This document shows positions 1 to 5,450 of a stretch of DNA of 9,744 nucleotides, one piece after another; within the stretch, counting starts at the first letter, position 1; every line of letters starts with the position of its first letter. This DNA is from an uncultured Collinsella sp. (lineage in GTDB: Bacteria > Actinomycetota > Coriobacteriia > Coriobacteriales > Coriobacteriaceae): assembly GCA_900544645.1 (NCBI GenBank), contig UQWG01000062.1, positions 1 through 9,744 of the forward strand, given 5' to 3'. The notes under the pieces are model-generated. The model ran no database searches. It worked only from the letters and a program-made list of their open reading frames with translations, and was not told where the DNA came from. A program made the translations under genes and the position numbers.

Positions 1-55
1 ACCAGCGACCCCTGCGTCCCGAACGCAGTGCTCTACCAAACTGAGCCACAACCCG
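1..55 (-). tRNA. tRNA-Pro(CGG), 3' end cut by the window edge
   Basis: Read on the minus strand, position 55 begins a 7-nt acceptor strand CGGGTTG. A D-arm follows (GCTC ... GAGC), then an anticodon stem CTGCG / CGCAG enclosing the loop TTCGGGA, which gives anticodon CGG for proline. A variable region GGGTC and the first bases of the T-stem follow, and the window then ends, so the T-loop and acceptor 3' strand are not visible. The gene lies 49 nt beyond the ispE stop in the same direction. It could be read through from the veg-ispE unit or from the -10-like box just upstream of it. Confidence 0.93.
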
Positions 56-63
56 TTAGCTCG

Positions 64-69
64 ACTATA
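64..69 (-). promoter_or_regulatory. Candidate -10 box for tRNA-Pro
   Basis: The minus strand reads GTTACTATAGT, with TATAGT (5 of 6 to TATAAT) ending 8 nt before the tRNA 5' end. This would start transcription about 2 nt upstream of the mature tRNA. No good -35 box is visible at 17-18 nt. The same GTTACTATA string forms the -10 region of the murE promoter. The call rests on position and the hexamer only. Confidence 0.42.
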
Positions 70-104
70 GTAACAAAGATTTTCGCCGCGTGCTAGAGAA
101 ATTT

Positions 105-1001
105 TTATTTCTTTGGCGCATCGATTTGAACCGTGTTGGGAATAAGCTCAGTCGCGCAGGCCCACCAGCCATTTTGCTGGGCAGCATCGGCAAGCCTTTC
201 GGCCGTGGCAGCGGTGTCGCAAATGGCAAACGAGCAGGCACCCGATCCGCACACATCTACAGCAACGGTTCCGTCCTGTTTACGCAGCCAGTCGAGGACC
301 GTTTGAATCTGCGACTCCATCTGTGCGGAAATGACACCAAGGTTGTTATGGATGAGTGCATATGCCGTCTCGGCATCACCAGCACGCAAGGCAGAAGCTA
401 TCGCGCCGGGCTTGTCCGCAGGCACCGGGGCCTCGTCAAAACGTCGATAGGCTTCAATTGTCGAAACGCTTGCCTCGCGCGGCTTGACCAGCACGACGGG
501 CGTCGCGGGCAGCGCGGGGCACTCAGTTGCCAGCACGTCTCCCCCACCTACGTAGAACGCAGGACTCGCGTGCAAAAAGAACGGGACGTCAGCACCAATG
601 CCCCGCGCAATGTCATCGAGCGCTGGGTCGGTGCGATCAATGCCCCAGAGCTCTGCCAAGGCGACAATGACCGCGGCCGCATCCGTCGAGGGGCCGCCCA
701 AGCCGGCGCACAATGGAATGCGCTTCTCAATCGTCACGCAGATGTTTGCCTCGCGACCATAATGCTCGGCCATAGCAACCGCAGCCCGATACGCCGTATT
801 CTTTTGCATGGGAAAATCTGATGCTGGAACCGTCTGGACGGTCAGCGCCTGCGACGGCGTGACCGTCACGGTATCGGAAAGACCGACGGCCGCCATCAGG
901 GAATCGACCCTGTGGTAGCCGCGGTCATCGCGCTCGGTATGAACCCCCAGGTAGAGGTTAATCTTTGCCGGCGCGGAAAGAGTCAGGGACCGATCGGTCA
1001 C
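105..1001 (-). CDS. ispE: 4-diphosphocytidyl-2-C-methyl-D-erythritol kinase
   Basis: IspE phosphorylates the 2-hydroxyl of 4-diphosphocytidyl-2-C-methylerythritol with ATP in the cytosol, a step of the non-mevalonate (MEP) isoprenoid pathway. The 298-aa protein has the GHMP-kinase layout. The N-terminal PAKINLYLGV (residues 11-20) carries the family's catalytic lysine (K13). The glycine-rich ATP loop GLGGPSTDAA is at 100-109. GADVPFF near 136-142 holds the expected catalytic aspartate (D138), and the C-terminal motif GSGAC is at 252-256. Length is normal for the family. The start is GTG at 1001, supported by GAGGAG at 1010-1015 with 8-nt spacing inside the end of veg; the veg stop is only 2 nt away, so the two genes should be translationally coupled. 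A veg-ispE neighbourhood is also known from Firmicutes. I see no convincing terminator after the stop. Confidence 0.96.
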   Translation of the reverse strand: MTDRSLTLSAPAKINLYLGVHTERDDRGYHRVDSLMAAVGLSDTVTVTPSQALTVQTVPASDFPMQKNTAYRAAVAMAEHYGREANICVTIEKRIPLCAGLGGPSTDAAAVIVALAELWGIDRTDPALDDIARGIGADVPFFLHASPAFYVGGGDVLATECPALPATPVVLVKPREASVSTIEAYRRFDEAPVPADKPGAIASALRAGDAETAYALIHNNLGVISAQMESQIQTVLDWLRKQDGTVAVDVCGSGACSFAICDTAATAERLADAAQQNGWWACATELIPNTVQIDAPKK

Positions 1002-1003
1002 CG

Positions 1004-1300
1004 TTAATGCTCCTCGAGCTGATTGCCGAGCGGGGTAAAGATATGCTCGCCGCTCTCGGGGTCGAACAGCTCGACCTGACCGGTGAGCACATCGATATAC
1101 TGGTAGGACTGACGCGACTTGCGGCCACGACGCTCGTCAACCTCGACAATGAAGACGGCCGGGTGGACGCTCTTGATGGTGCCCATGCGCTCGACGACGC
1201 GGGTACGGCCCATGTTGGCCTTAACCTTGACGCGATCGCCCACCATATCGGTCAGCTTCTCGTGGATGTCGTCGACGTGATTGACTTCCATCTCTTCCAT
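1004..1300 (-). CDS. veg: Veg family protein
   Basis: Small protein of the Veg family (DUF1021). In Bacillus subtilis Veg is very highly expressed and has been linked to biofilm-gene control, but its biochemical role is not settled. The 98-aa product shows the family pattern: GDRVKVKANMGR (21-32), an E-R-x-G strand, the HPAVF segment (46-50, YPSVF in most homologues), and SYQYIDVLTGQVEL (65-78). It then has a C-terminal tail somewhat longer than that of B. subtilis Veg. I start it at ATG 1300 because GGAGG at 1309-1313 lies 8 nt upstream. A TTG eight codons earlier (1324) would put that ribosome site inside the gene and has none of its own. It is the first gene of a two-gene unit with ispE, preceded by a good promoter and a small leader hairpin. 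Confidence 0.9.
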   Translation of the reverse strand: MEEMEVNHVDDIHEKLTDMVGDRVKVKANMGRTRVVERMGTIKSVHPAVFIVEVDERRGRKSRQSYQYIDVLTGQVELFDPESGEHIFTPLGNQLEEH

Positions 1301-1327
1301 GAACAGGGCCTCCAGAAGGTGCAATTC

Positions 1328-1347
1328 AAAAAGGGGATAATACCCCT
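1328..1347 (-). terminator. Small terminator-like hairpin in the veg leader (possible attenuator)
   Basis: On the minus strand AGGGG pairs with CCCCT around the loop TATTAT. The last stem T begins a run of five T. It falls roughly at +14 to +33 of the RNA predicted from the veg promoter and upstream of the veg ribosome site at 1309-1313. The stem is only 5 bp, so efficient termination is uncertain. It could act as an attenuator, as a leader stabiliser, or do nothing. Confidence 0.4.
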
Positions 1348-1367
1348 AAGATAGACAAAACTCTAAT

Positions 1368-1397
1368 ACTATAGCACCCTGCTGCCGCCATACGCAA
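1368..1397 (-). promoter_or_regulatory. Promoter of veg-ispE
   Basis: The minus strand carries TTGCGT at 1392-1397, an 18-nt spacer, and TATAGT at 1368-1373, preceded by TGC, an extended -10 element. Transcription should begin near 1361, giving a leader of about 60 nt before the veg ATG. The -10 hexamer matches consensus at 5 of 6; the -35 matches at 3 of 6 and is identical to the -35 of the murE promoter. Confidence 0.7.
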
Positions 1398-1455
1398 GTA
1401 GCTAAATAAGCCCCGTCCCAAATACGTACCAGACGACAATCTCGCATGACCAGTT

Positions 1456-1483
1456 GTTACGCGGTTTGGTAAAACCGCGTAAC
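1456..1483 (-). repeat. Perfect 12-bp inverted repeat directly after dtd
   Basis: The arms GTTACGCGGTTT and AAACCGCGTAAC pair perfectly around a 4-nt loop (TACC on the minus strand), and the repeat abuts the dtd stop codon. No U tract follows on either strand, so it is not a standard intrinsic terminator. It may be a 3'-end stabilising or Rho-associated hairpin for the rdgB-dtd mRNA, or a DNA-binding palindrome. Confidence 0.75.
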
Positions 1484-1930
1484 CTAAAGGTTGTCGGTGT
1501 CCAAGACGATGGTGAACGGACCGTCGTTGACAAGATCGACTTTCATATCGGCACCAAAGATGCCGTGCGCCACGTGTTCGACATCTTGACGAACGAGCGT
1601 CAGGAAGTACTCGTAGAGCTCGTTGGCAACATCGGGCGCGCCGGCATCGGTAAACGACGGACGGCGACCGTGGCGGCAGTCAGCGAACAGCGTGAACTGC
1701 GACACCACGAGCACCTCGCCGTCGACATCGGCAAGCGCCAAGTTGGTCTTGCCGTTCTCGTCCTCGTTGATACGCAGCCCGCGGAGCTTGCCCCACAGCT
1801 TGTCGGCCTCGGCATGCGTATCGCCATGGCCCACACCCAGCAGCACCAGGTAGCCGCGTCCAATGCGGCCCACGCACTCGCCGTCGACCGTCACGCCGGC
1901 GTTGAGCACGCGCTGCACCACCGCACGCAC
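1484..1930 (-). CDS. dtd: D-aminoacyl-tRNA deacylase
   Basis: Dtd hydrolyses D-amino acids (and glycine mis-loaded on tRNA-Ala) from tRNA in the cytosol, protecting translation from D-residues. The 148-aa length is typical. It begins with the canonical MRAVVQRV strand and has both active-site signatures: SQFTL at 77-81 (here SQFTLFAD) and NDGPFT at 135-140, matching the family NxGPxT motif near the C terminus. The start is GTG at 1930 with GAGGAG six nt upstream, inside the end of rdgB. The rdgB stop is 3 nt from the dtd start, so the pair is very probably co-translated. A perfect hairpin follows the stop. Its neighbourhood includes murI, which makes D-glutamate, but no direct functional link is shown. 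Confidence 0.96.
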   Translation of the reverse strand: MRAVVQRVLNAGVTVDGECVGRIGRGYLVLLGVGHGDTHAEADKLWGKLRGLRINEDENGKTNLALADVDGEVLVVSQFTLFADCRHGRRPSFTDAGAPDVANELYEYFLTLVRQDVEHVAHGIFGADMKVDLVNDGPFTIVLDTDNL

Positions 1931-1933
1931 GGT

Positions 1934-2575
1934 CTACTCCTCGCCCGTCAGCTTGGCGGACAGATGCTCGAGCGCGTGGAAACGATGGCTGATGGCGTTC
2001 TTCTCGTCAGCCGTCAGCTCGGCCATGGTCTTGCCCGGCGTGTCGACCGGCAGGAACAGCGGGTCGTAGCCAAAGCCGTGATCGCCGCGGCCCTCGTGCG
2101 CGATAACGCCCTCGCAGGCGCCCTCGCCATAGGTGACCAAACCGTCCGTGTCGATGAGCGCGACGACGCTCATAAAGCGCGCGGTGCGATCCTCGTCGGC
2201 CACGCCATCCAGATTCACGAGCAGCTTGGCATTGTTGGCGGCGTCGTCGCCGTGAACGCCCGCGTAGCGCGCGCTATACACACCGGGCTCACCGTCCAGC
2301 GCGTCGACGACCAAGCCCGAATCGTCGGCAATGGCCATAAGACCCGTCTCCTCGACCGCAGCCTGCGCCTTGATGATGGCGTTCTCCAAAAACGTCGTGC
2401 CGTTTTCCTCGGGATCCTCAAAATCGCCCAGCTGGCCGAGCGCCACAAAGCGCACCTCGGGCATGACCTTGCCCAAAATGGCCTCGATCTCGGTGAGTTT
2501 ATGAGCGTTTCCGGTTGCCACGACGATGGTCGCCGCCGGGTCGAGGGTGTCGATGTCGATCTTCTCAAGTGCCAT
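1934..2575 (-). CDS. rdgB: XTP/dITP diphosphatase (HAM1/RdgB family)
   Basis: RdgB hydrolyses XTP, ITP and dITP to the monophosphate and pyrophosphate, keeping deaminated purines out of DNA and RNA. The family motifs are in order: TGNAHK at 21-26 (phosphate grip), E64-N65 with K69, the catalytic DDSGL at 84-88, SARY at 101-104, GFGYDPLF at 167-174 and ISHR at 195-198. At 213 aa it is slightly long because about 15 residues precede the first strand. That start is nevertheless supported by AAGGAGG at 2582-2588, six nt before ATG 2575. It forms a tight pair with dtd. rph lies just upstream, an order also known in other actinobacteria, but an intrinsic terminator separates them here. Confidence 0.96.
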   Translation of the reverse strand: MALEKIDIDTLDPAATIVVATGNAHKLTEIEAILGKVMPEVRFVALGQLGDFEDPEENGTTFLENAIIKAQAAVEETGLMAIADDSGLVVDALDGEPGVYSARYAGVHGDDAANNAKLLVNLDGVADEDRTARFMSVVALIDTDGLVTYGEGACEGVIAHEGRGDHGFGYDPLFLPVDTPGKTMAELTADEKNAISHRFHALEHLSAKLTGEE

Positions 2576-2591
2576 AACTGGCCTCCTTGTC

Positions 2592-2600
2592 TCTATAGCA
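2592..2600 (-). promoter_or_regulatory. Candidate extended -10 promoter for rdgB-dtd
   Basis: The minus strand reads TGCTATAGA, an extended -10 (TGn + TATAGA), placed so that transcription would begin near 2586 at the 5' edge of the rdgB ribosome site. The leader would be about 11 nt. There is no good -35. TGCTATA also occurs in the veg and tRNA-Val promoters. Because the upstream unit ends in a terminator, rdgB needs a start site between about 2580 and 2677, and this is the best box I can find there. Confidence 0.4.
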
Positions 2601-2677
2601 AGCCGCGTGAGGGGCGTTTGGGCACTTGACCTCTCCCCTCTCAGGCGATCGGACCTTTCAACGCAGCATTTCAGCAG

Positions 2678-2715
2678 ATAAAACCTACCAAAATAAACCC
2701 GTCCCTTTTGGCAGG
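2678..2715 (-). terminator. Intrinsic terminator after rph
   Basis: Directly after the rph stop, the minus strand has CCTGCCAAAA and TTTTGGTAGG as a 10-bp stem with one G-U pair, a 12-nt loop, and then TTTTAT. On the plus strand the G-U position becomes an A-C mismatch and no U tract follows, so the element works for minus-strand transcripts. It closes the murE-HAD-murI-rph unit. Confidence 0.75.
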
Positions 2716-3441
2716 TTAGGCGATGGCTTGGCGCTGAAGCTCGATGAGCTCGGCGATACCCTTGTCGCCCAGGTCGAGCAGGGCGTTGAGGCGTTTGCGG
2801 TCAAAGGGCGCCTGCTCGCCGGTGCCCTGGAGCTCGATCATCTCGCCGGTGTCGGTGGCGACGAGGTTCATGTCGACCTCGGCATGGCTGTCCTCCGAAT
2901 AATCGAGGTCAAGCAGCGTATTGCCGTCGACAACGCCCATGGAGATGGCAGCCACCTGGCCGATAAGCGGGATGCGTTCGATCTTGCCCGCCTCGACCCA
3001 CATGGCGAGGGCGTCGTGCAGCGCCACCCAGGCGCCGGTGATGCTCGCTGTACGCGTGCCGCCATCGGCCTGAATCACATCGCAGTCGACGGTGACGGTG
3101 TACTCGCCGAGCGCCTTCATGTTGACGACGGTACGCAGGCTGCGGCCAATGAGGCGCTCGATCTCCATGGAGCGACCCTTGCGGTTGGCGTGTTCGCGCT
3201 TGCAGCGCTTGCCGGTCGACGCCGGCAGCATGGCGTATTCCGCGGTCACCCAGCCGGCCTTAGCTCCCTTTCGCCAGCCCGGCACGCCCTCCTCGATAGT
3301 GGCGGCGCACAGCACGCGCGTGTCACCGAACTCGGCCAAACACGAGCCGTGGGCGTGCTTCATGACGCCACGGGTGAGCTTAACGGGGCGCAACTCGTTG
3401 GCGGCGCGATCGTTGGAGCGGTTGACCTGCATGTACTCCAT
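2716..3441 (-). CDS. rph: Ribonuclease PH
   Basis: RNase PH is a phosphate-dependent 3'-5' exoribonuclease that trims tRNA 3' ends and helps degrade structured RNA. It acts as a hexameric ring in the cytosol. The 241-aa protein is of usual length. It shows NELRPVKLTRG near 15-25, GWVTAEYAMLP at 63-73 and GRSMEIERLIGRSLR at 89-103. It also has the highly conserved DCDVIQADGGTRTASITGA at 119-137, the metal-site region DYSEDSHAEVDMN at 180-192, and the QGTGE phosphate-binding loop at 205-209. ATG 3441 is preceded by AGGA with 7-nt spacing. A second ATG three codons in (3432) is too close to the only other purine-rich stretch. It lies 54 nt after murI and is the last gene of its unit. Confidence 0.97.
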   Translation of the reverse strand: MEYMQVNRSNDRAANELRPVKLTRGVMKHAHGSCLAEFGDTRVLCAATIEEGVPGWRKGAKAGWVTAEYAMLPASTGKRCKREHANRKGRSMEIERLIGRSLRTVVNMKALGEYTVTVDCDVIQADGGTRTASITGAWVALHDALAMWVEAGKIERIPLIGQVAAISMGVVDGNTLLDLDYSEDSHAEVDMNLVATDTGEMIELQGTGEQAPFDRKRLNALLDLGDKGIAELIELQRQAIA

Positions 3442-3495
3442 AGAAATTTCCTTTCGGCAAAAGATGTGGCGGAGGCTTTGGCGGCTGCCTTACAT

Positions 3496-4380
3496 CTATT
3501 TCAGCTCATCGATATCGATATGTTCGATGCTCTTGAGCGGCTGACCAAAGATAAAGCTGCCCGCCACCGCAAACTCGGCAATGTTATCGGCCGTCGTGGC
3601 AAAACGATGCTGCGGCTCGGCGGCGTCGCCCGCCAGCTGCTCGCGGCGCGTGAGGATATCGGTCAGCTCGCGTGTGGTCTCCTCGGCGGAACTCACGACG
3701 CGCACCCCAGGCCCCAGCGCATGGCGGATAGGTCCCACCAACAGCGGGAAATGCGTACAGCCGAGCACCACGGTATCGATACCGTGGTCGCGCAGCGGCT
3801 CAACCGTGGCACCCACCAGCGCACGCACGGCAGGCGTATCGAAGATATCCTCGTTCTCAAGCCACTGTTCCTGCAGATGTGCACCCGAGGCGAGCTCGTG
3901 TTCGACAACCTCGACAAAGCTCGAGGCAGGACAGCCGTATACATCGACGCCGGCATCTAGATCCTGAATGGCGCGCGTGTAGGCGCCCGAGCGAATGGTG
4001 AGGTTGGTGGCGAGCACGCCCACGCGACGCGTACGCGTGCTGTTGATTGCTGCACGGGCACCCGGCGCGATCACGCCGATCACGGGAACGTCGAGCACCT
4101 GCTGGGCCAAACGCAAGGCCGCAGCGGTCGCCGTGTTGCAGGCGATGACCATAATCTTGACGTCGTGCTTCGAAAGCCAACGACCCGCCTGCAGCGCAAA
4201 CGAGCGCACTTCATCCTCGGTGCGCGTGCCGTAGGGGCAGCGCTTGGTGTCGCCAAAGTAGTAGACGGACTCGTGCGGCAACGCCGTCGCAATCGCGCGC
4301 GCAACCGTCAGACCGCCCAAACCAGAATCGAACACGCCAATCGGGCGCGTGTCGCCTGCCGGATTCTCGATATCGGACAT
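3496..4380 (-). CDS. murI: Glutamate racemase
   Basis: MurI interconverts L- and D-glutamate without cofactor, supplying D-Glu for the second residue of the peptidoglycan stem. The 294-aa protein has FDSGLGGL at 17-24, the D44-x-x-x-x-PYG region at 44-51 and ACNTATA with catalytic Cys81. GCTHFPLL carries the second catalytic Cys208. The ATG at 4380 is the only usable start in frame, yet the best purine-rich box (GAGG at 4383-4386) lies only 2 nt upstream, unusually close. A 9-codon reading frame ends in TAATG exactly on this start, so initiation by re-starting ribosomes is possible. Co-directional with murE and a HAD phosphatase upstream and rph downstream. Confidence 0.96.
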   Translation of the reverse strand: MSDIENPAGDTRPIGVFDSGLGGLTVARAIATALPHESVYYFGDTKRCPYGTRTEDEVRSFALQAGRWLSKHDVKIMVIACNTATAAALRLAQQVLDVPVIGVIAPGARAAINSTRTRRVGVLATNLTIRSGAYTRAIQDLDAGVDVYGCPASSFVEVVEHELASGAHLQEQWLENEDIFDTPAVRALVGATVEPLRDHGIDTVVLGCTHFPLLVGPIRHALGPGVRVVSSAEETTRELTDILTRREQLAGDAAEPQHRFATTADNIAEFAVAGSFIFGQPLKSIEHIDIDELK

Positions 4381-4431
4381 TACCTCACCAGTCTCTCTCG
4401 AAAAGACATGTCCACGTGCGGCGACGCCGCG

Positions 4432-5343
4432 CTACGAACGCGCCGCGACCAGCAGCTCTGCCGTCGCCGCCCAACCGTCGACAATTTTGCCGCGCGTAAC
4501 GAAAGCGTTCTCGCAAGCAGCCAGGAACTCGGGCGCGCCGGCGCTCGTCAGGCCATTCTCGACTAGGCAGAACGTGCCCACGTGATCGGCCATGTAGAAG
4601 TCGGACTCGGAGTCGCCGAGCGCCAACGTCTCCTCGCGCTCGATCCCTAGGTGCTCACAGAAGCGCGCAATGGCGACGCCTTTGTTGAGGCCCGCGGGGT
4701 TGATGTTGAATGCGCGACCGTCCTCGACGCGATCGAGCTCGAGCGTCGTCGGCTTGGACAGGTGAGTCAGGTGGCCGTTGCAAGCCCAAATCAGACCGCA
4801 GCCGGCCTCGTCCAGGATGGCCTGAACCTCATCGTCGGGTACATCGCCGCGCATGCCGACGGTGACCTCGCGGTATTTGTAGCCGGTCGACATGTCGTTG
4901 TGATACTCGATCTTGTGCGGCCAGCGGGCGAGGATCTTCTCGCACACGCCGGTCTGCTCGATCACCTGGTGCGGCGTGAGGCCGCAAGAGGGGTCGTAGG
5001 GCATGTCGCCGGTCAGATACTCCCAATCGTTGGCTTTGAGATCGTACATGACCAGGCCGCCCATCTCGCCGATGTAGGAGTTGAGGCCGAGCACGCGCGC
5101 GTCCTCGTGGATCATGGTACGGTTGCGGCCCGAGGTGGGAACCACCTGAATACCAGCGCGAGCAAGCGCCACGACGGCCTCGACGAGTTTGGTCGAGGGG
5201 TTGCCGTCGTTGTCGCGCAGCACGCACGAGCCAGGTGCGAGCATCGTGGCATCTAGGTCGGTAAAGACGTACTTGACCTTGGCCAATCGCTCGCGCATCT
5301 CGCCCGAAAGCTCGGCAACGGTCGGCAGGGTGTTGTGGGACAT
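4432..5343 (-). CDS. HAD-superfamily (IIB, Cof-like) phosphatase, substrate unknown
   Basis: Cytosolic Mg-dependent phosphatase of the HAD superfamily. Sequence motifs in order (303-aa form): motif I DLD at 29-31 within FTDLDATML (the nucleophile Asp and acid/base Asp are present, but the usual Gly after DxD is Ala); motif II Ser71 in PTSGR; motif III Lys221 in NKGVA; motif IV GDSESD at 243-248. The cap sequence between motifs II and III (about 74-220) fits subclass IIB, as in Cof, sucrose-phosphate phosphatase and mannosyl-3-phosphoglycerate phosphatase. I cannot choose a substrate. I start it at ATG 5343, with GGAG five nt upstream; an ATG 14 codons earlier (5385) has no ribosome site and adds a non-conserved tail. 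It lies between murE and murI on the same strand, so a role in sugar-phosphate or wall metabolism is possible but unproven. Confidence 0.88.
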   Translation of the reverse strand: MSHNTLPTVAELSGEMRERLAKVKYVFTDLDATMLAPGSCVLRDNDGNPSTKLVEAVVALARAGIQVVPTSGRNRTMIHEDARVLGLNSYIGEMGGLVMYDLKANDWEYLTGDMPYDPSCGLTPHQVIEQTGVCEKILARWPHKIEYHNDMSTGYKYREVTVGMRGDVPDDEVQAILDEAGCGLIWACNGHLTHLSKPTTLELDRVEDGRAFNINPAGLNKGVAIARFCEHLGIEREETLALGDSESDFYMADHVGTFCLVENGLTSAGAPEFLAACENAFVTRGKIVDGWAATAELLVAARS

Positions 5344-5413
5344 GGTTACTCCGTTTACGTAAAGGGATTTGGACTTGGACGGCATGTTTTGATTGAGGGA
5401 ACACGCTTATGGC

Positions 5414-5436
5414 GACAGCGCACTCAGGGCGCTGCC
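5414..5436 (-). repeat. Hairpin between murE and the HAD phosphatase gene
   Basis: On the minus strand GGCAGCGC pairs with GCGCTGTC around CCTGAGT, 8 bp with one G-U pair; on the plus strand that pair becomes an A-C mismatch. No U tract follows, so it is probably an intercistronic RNA hairpin. It could adjust the stability of the murE part of the message against the downstream genes. Confidence 0.5.
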
Positions 5437-5450
5437 ACCATCATGGTTCA

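Noticed and set aside
97..112. AGAAAT / ATTTCT stem over the ispE stop as a terminator
   Set aside because: Only A-T rich pairs, no T run after the stem on the minus strand, and it overlaps the end of the coding region.
1301..1324. Longer veg start at TTG 1324
   Set aside because: The strong GGAGG lies inside this extension and serves ATG 1300.
1454..3960. Two long plus-strand frames (391 and 444 codons) opposite dtd, rdgB, rph and murI
   Set aside because: They run across several real genes and intergenic terminators, show no family signature, and are low in plausible protein features; both are antisense shadows.
5344..5385. Longer HAD start at ATG 5385
   Set aside because: No ribosome site upstream and a 14-residue polar tail, whereas ATG 5343 has GGAG at good spacing.
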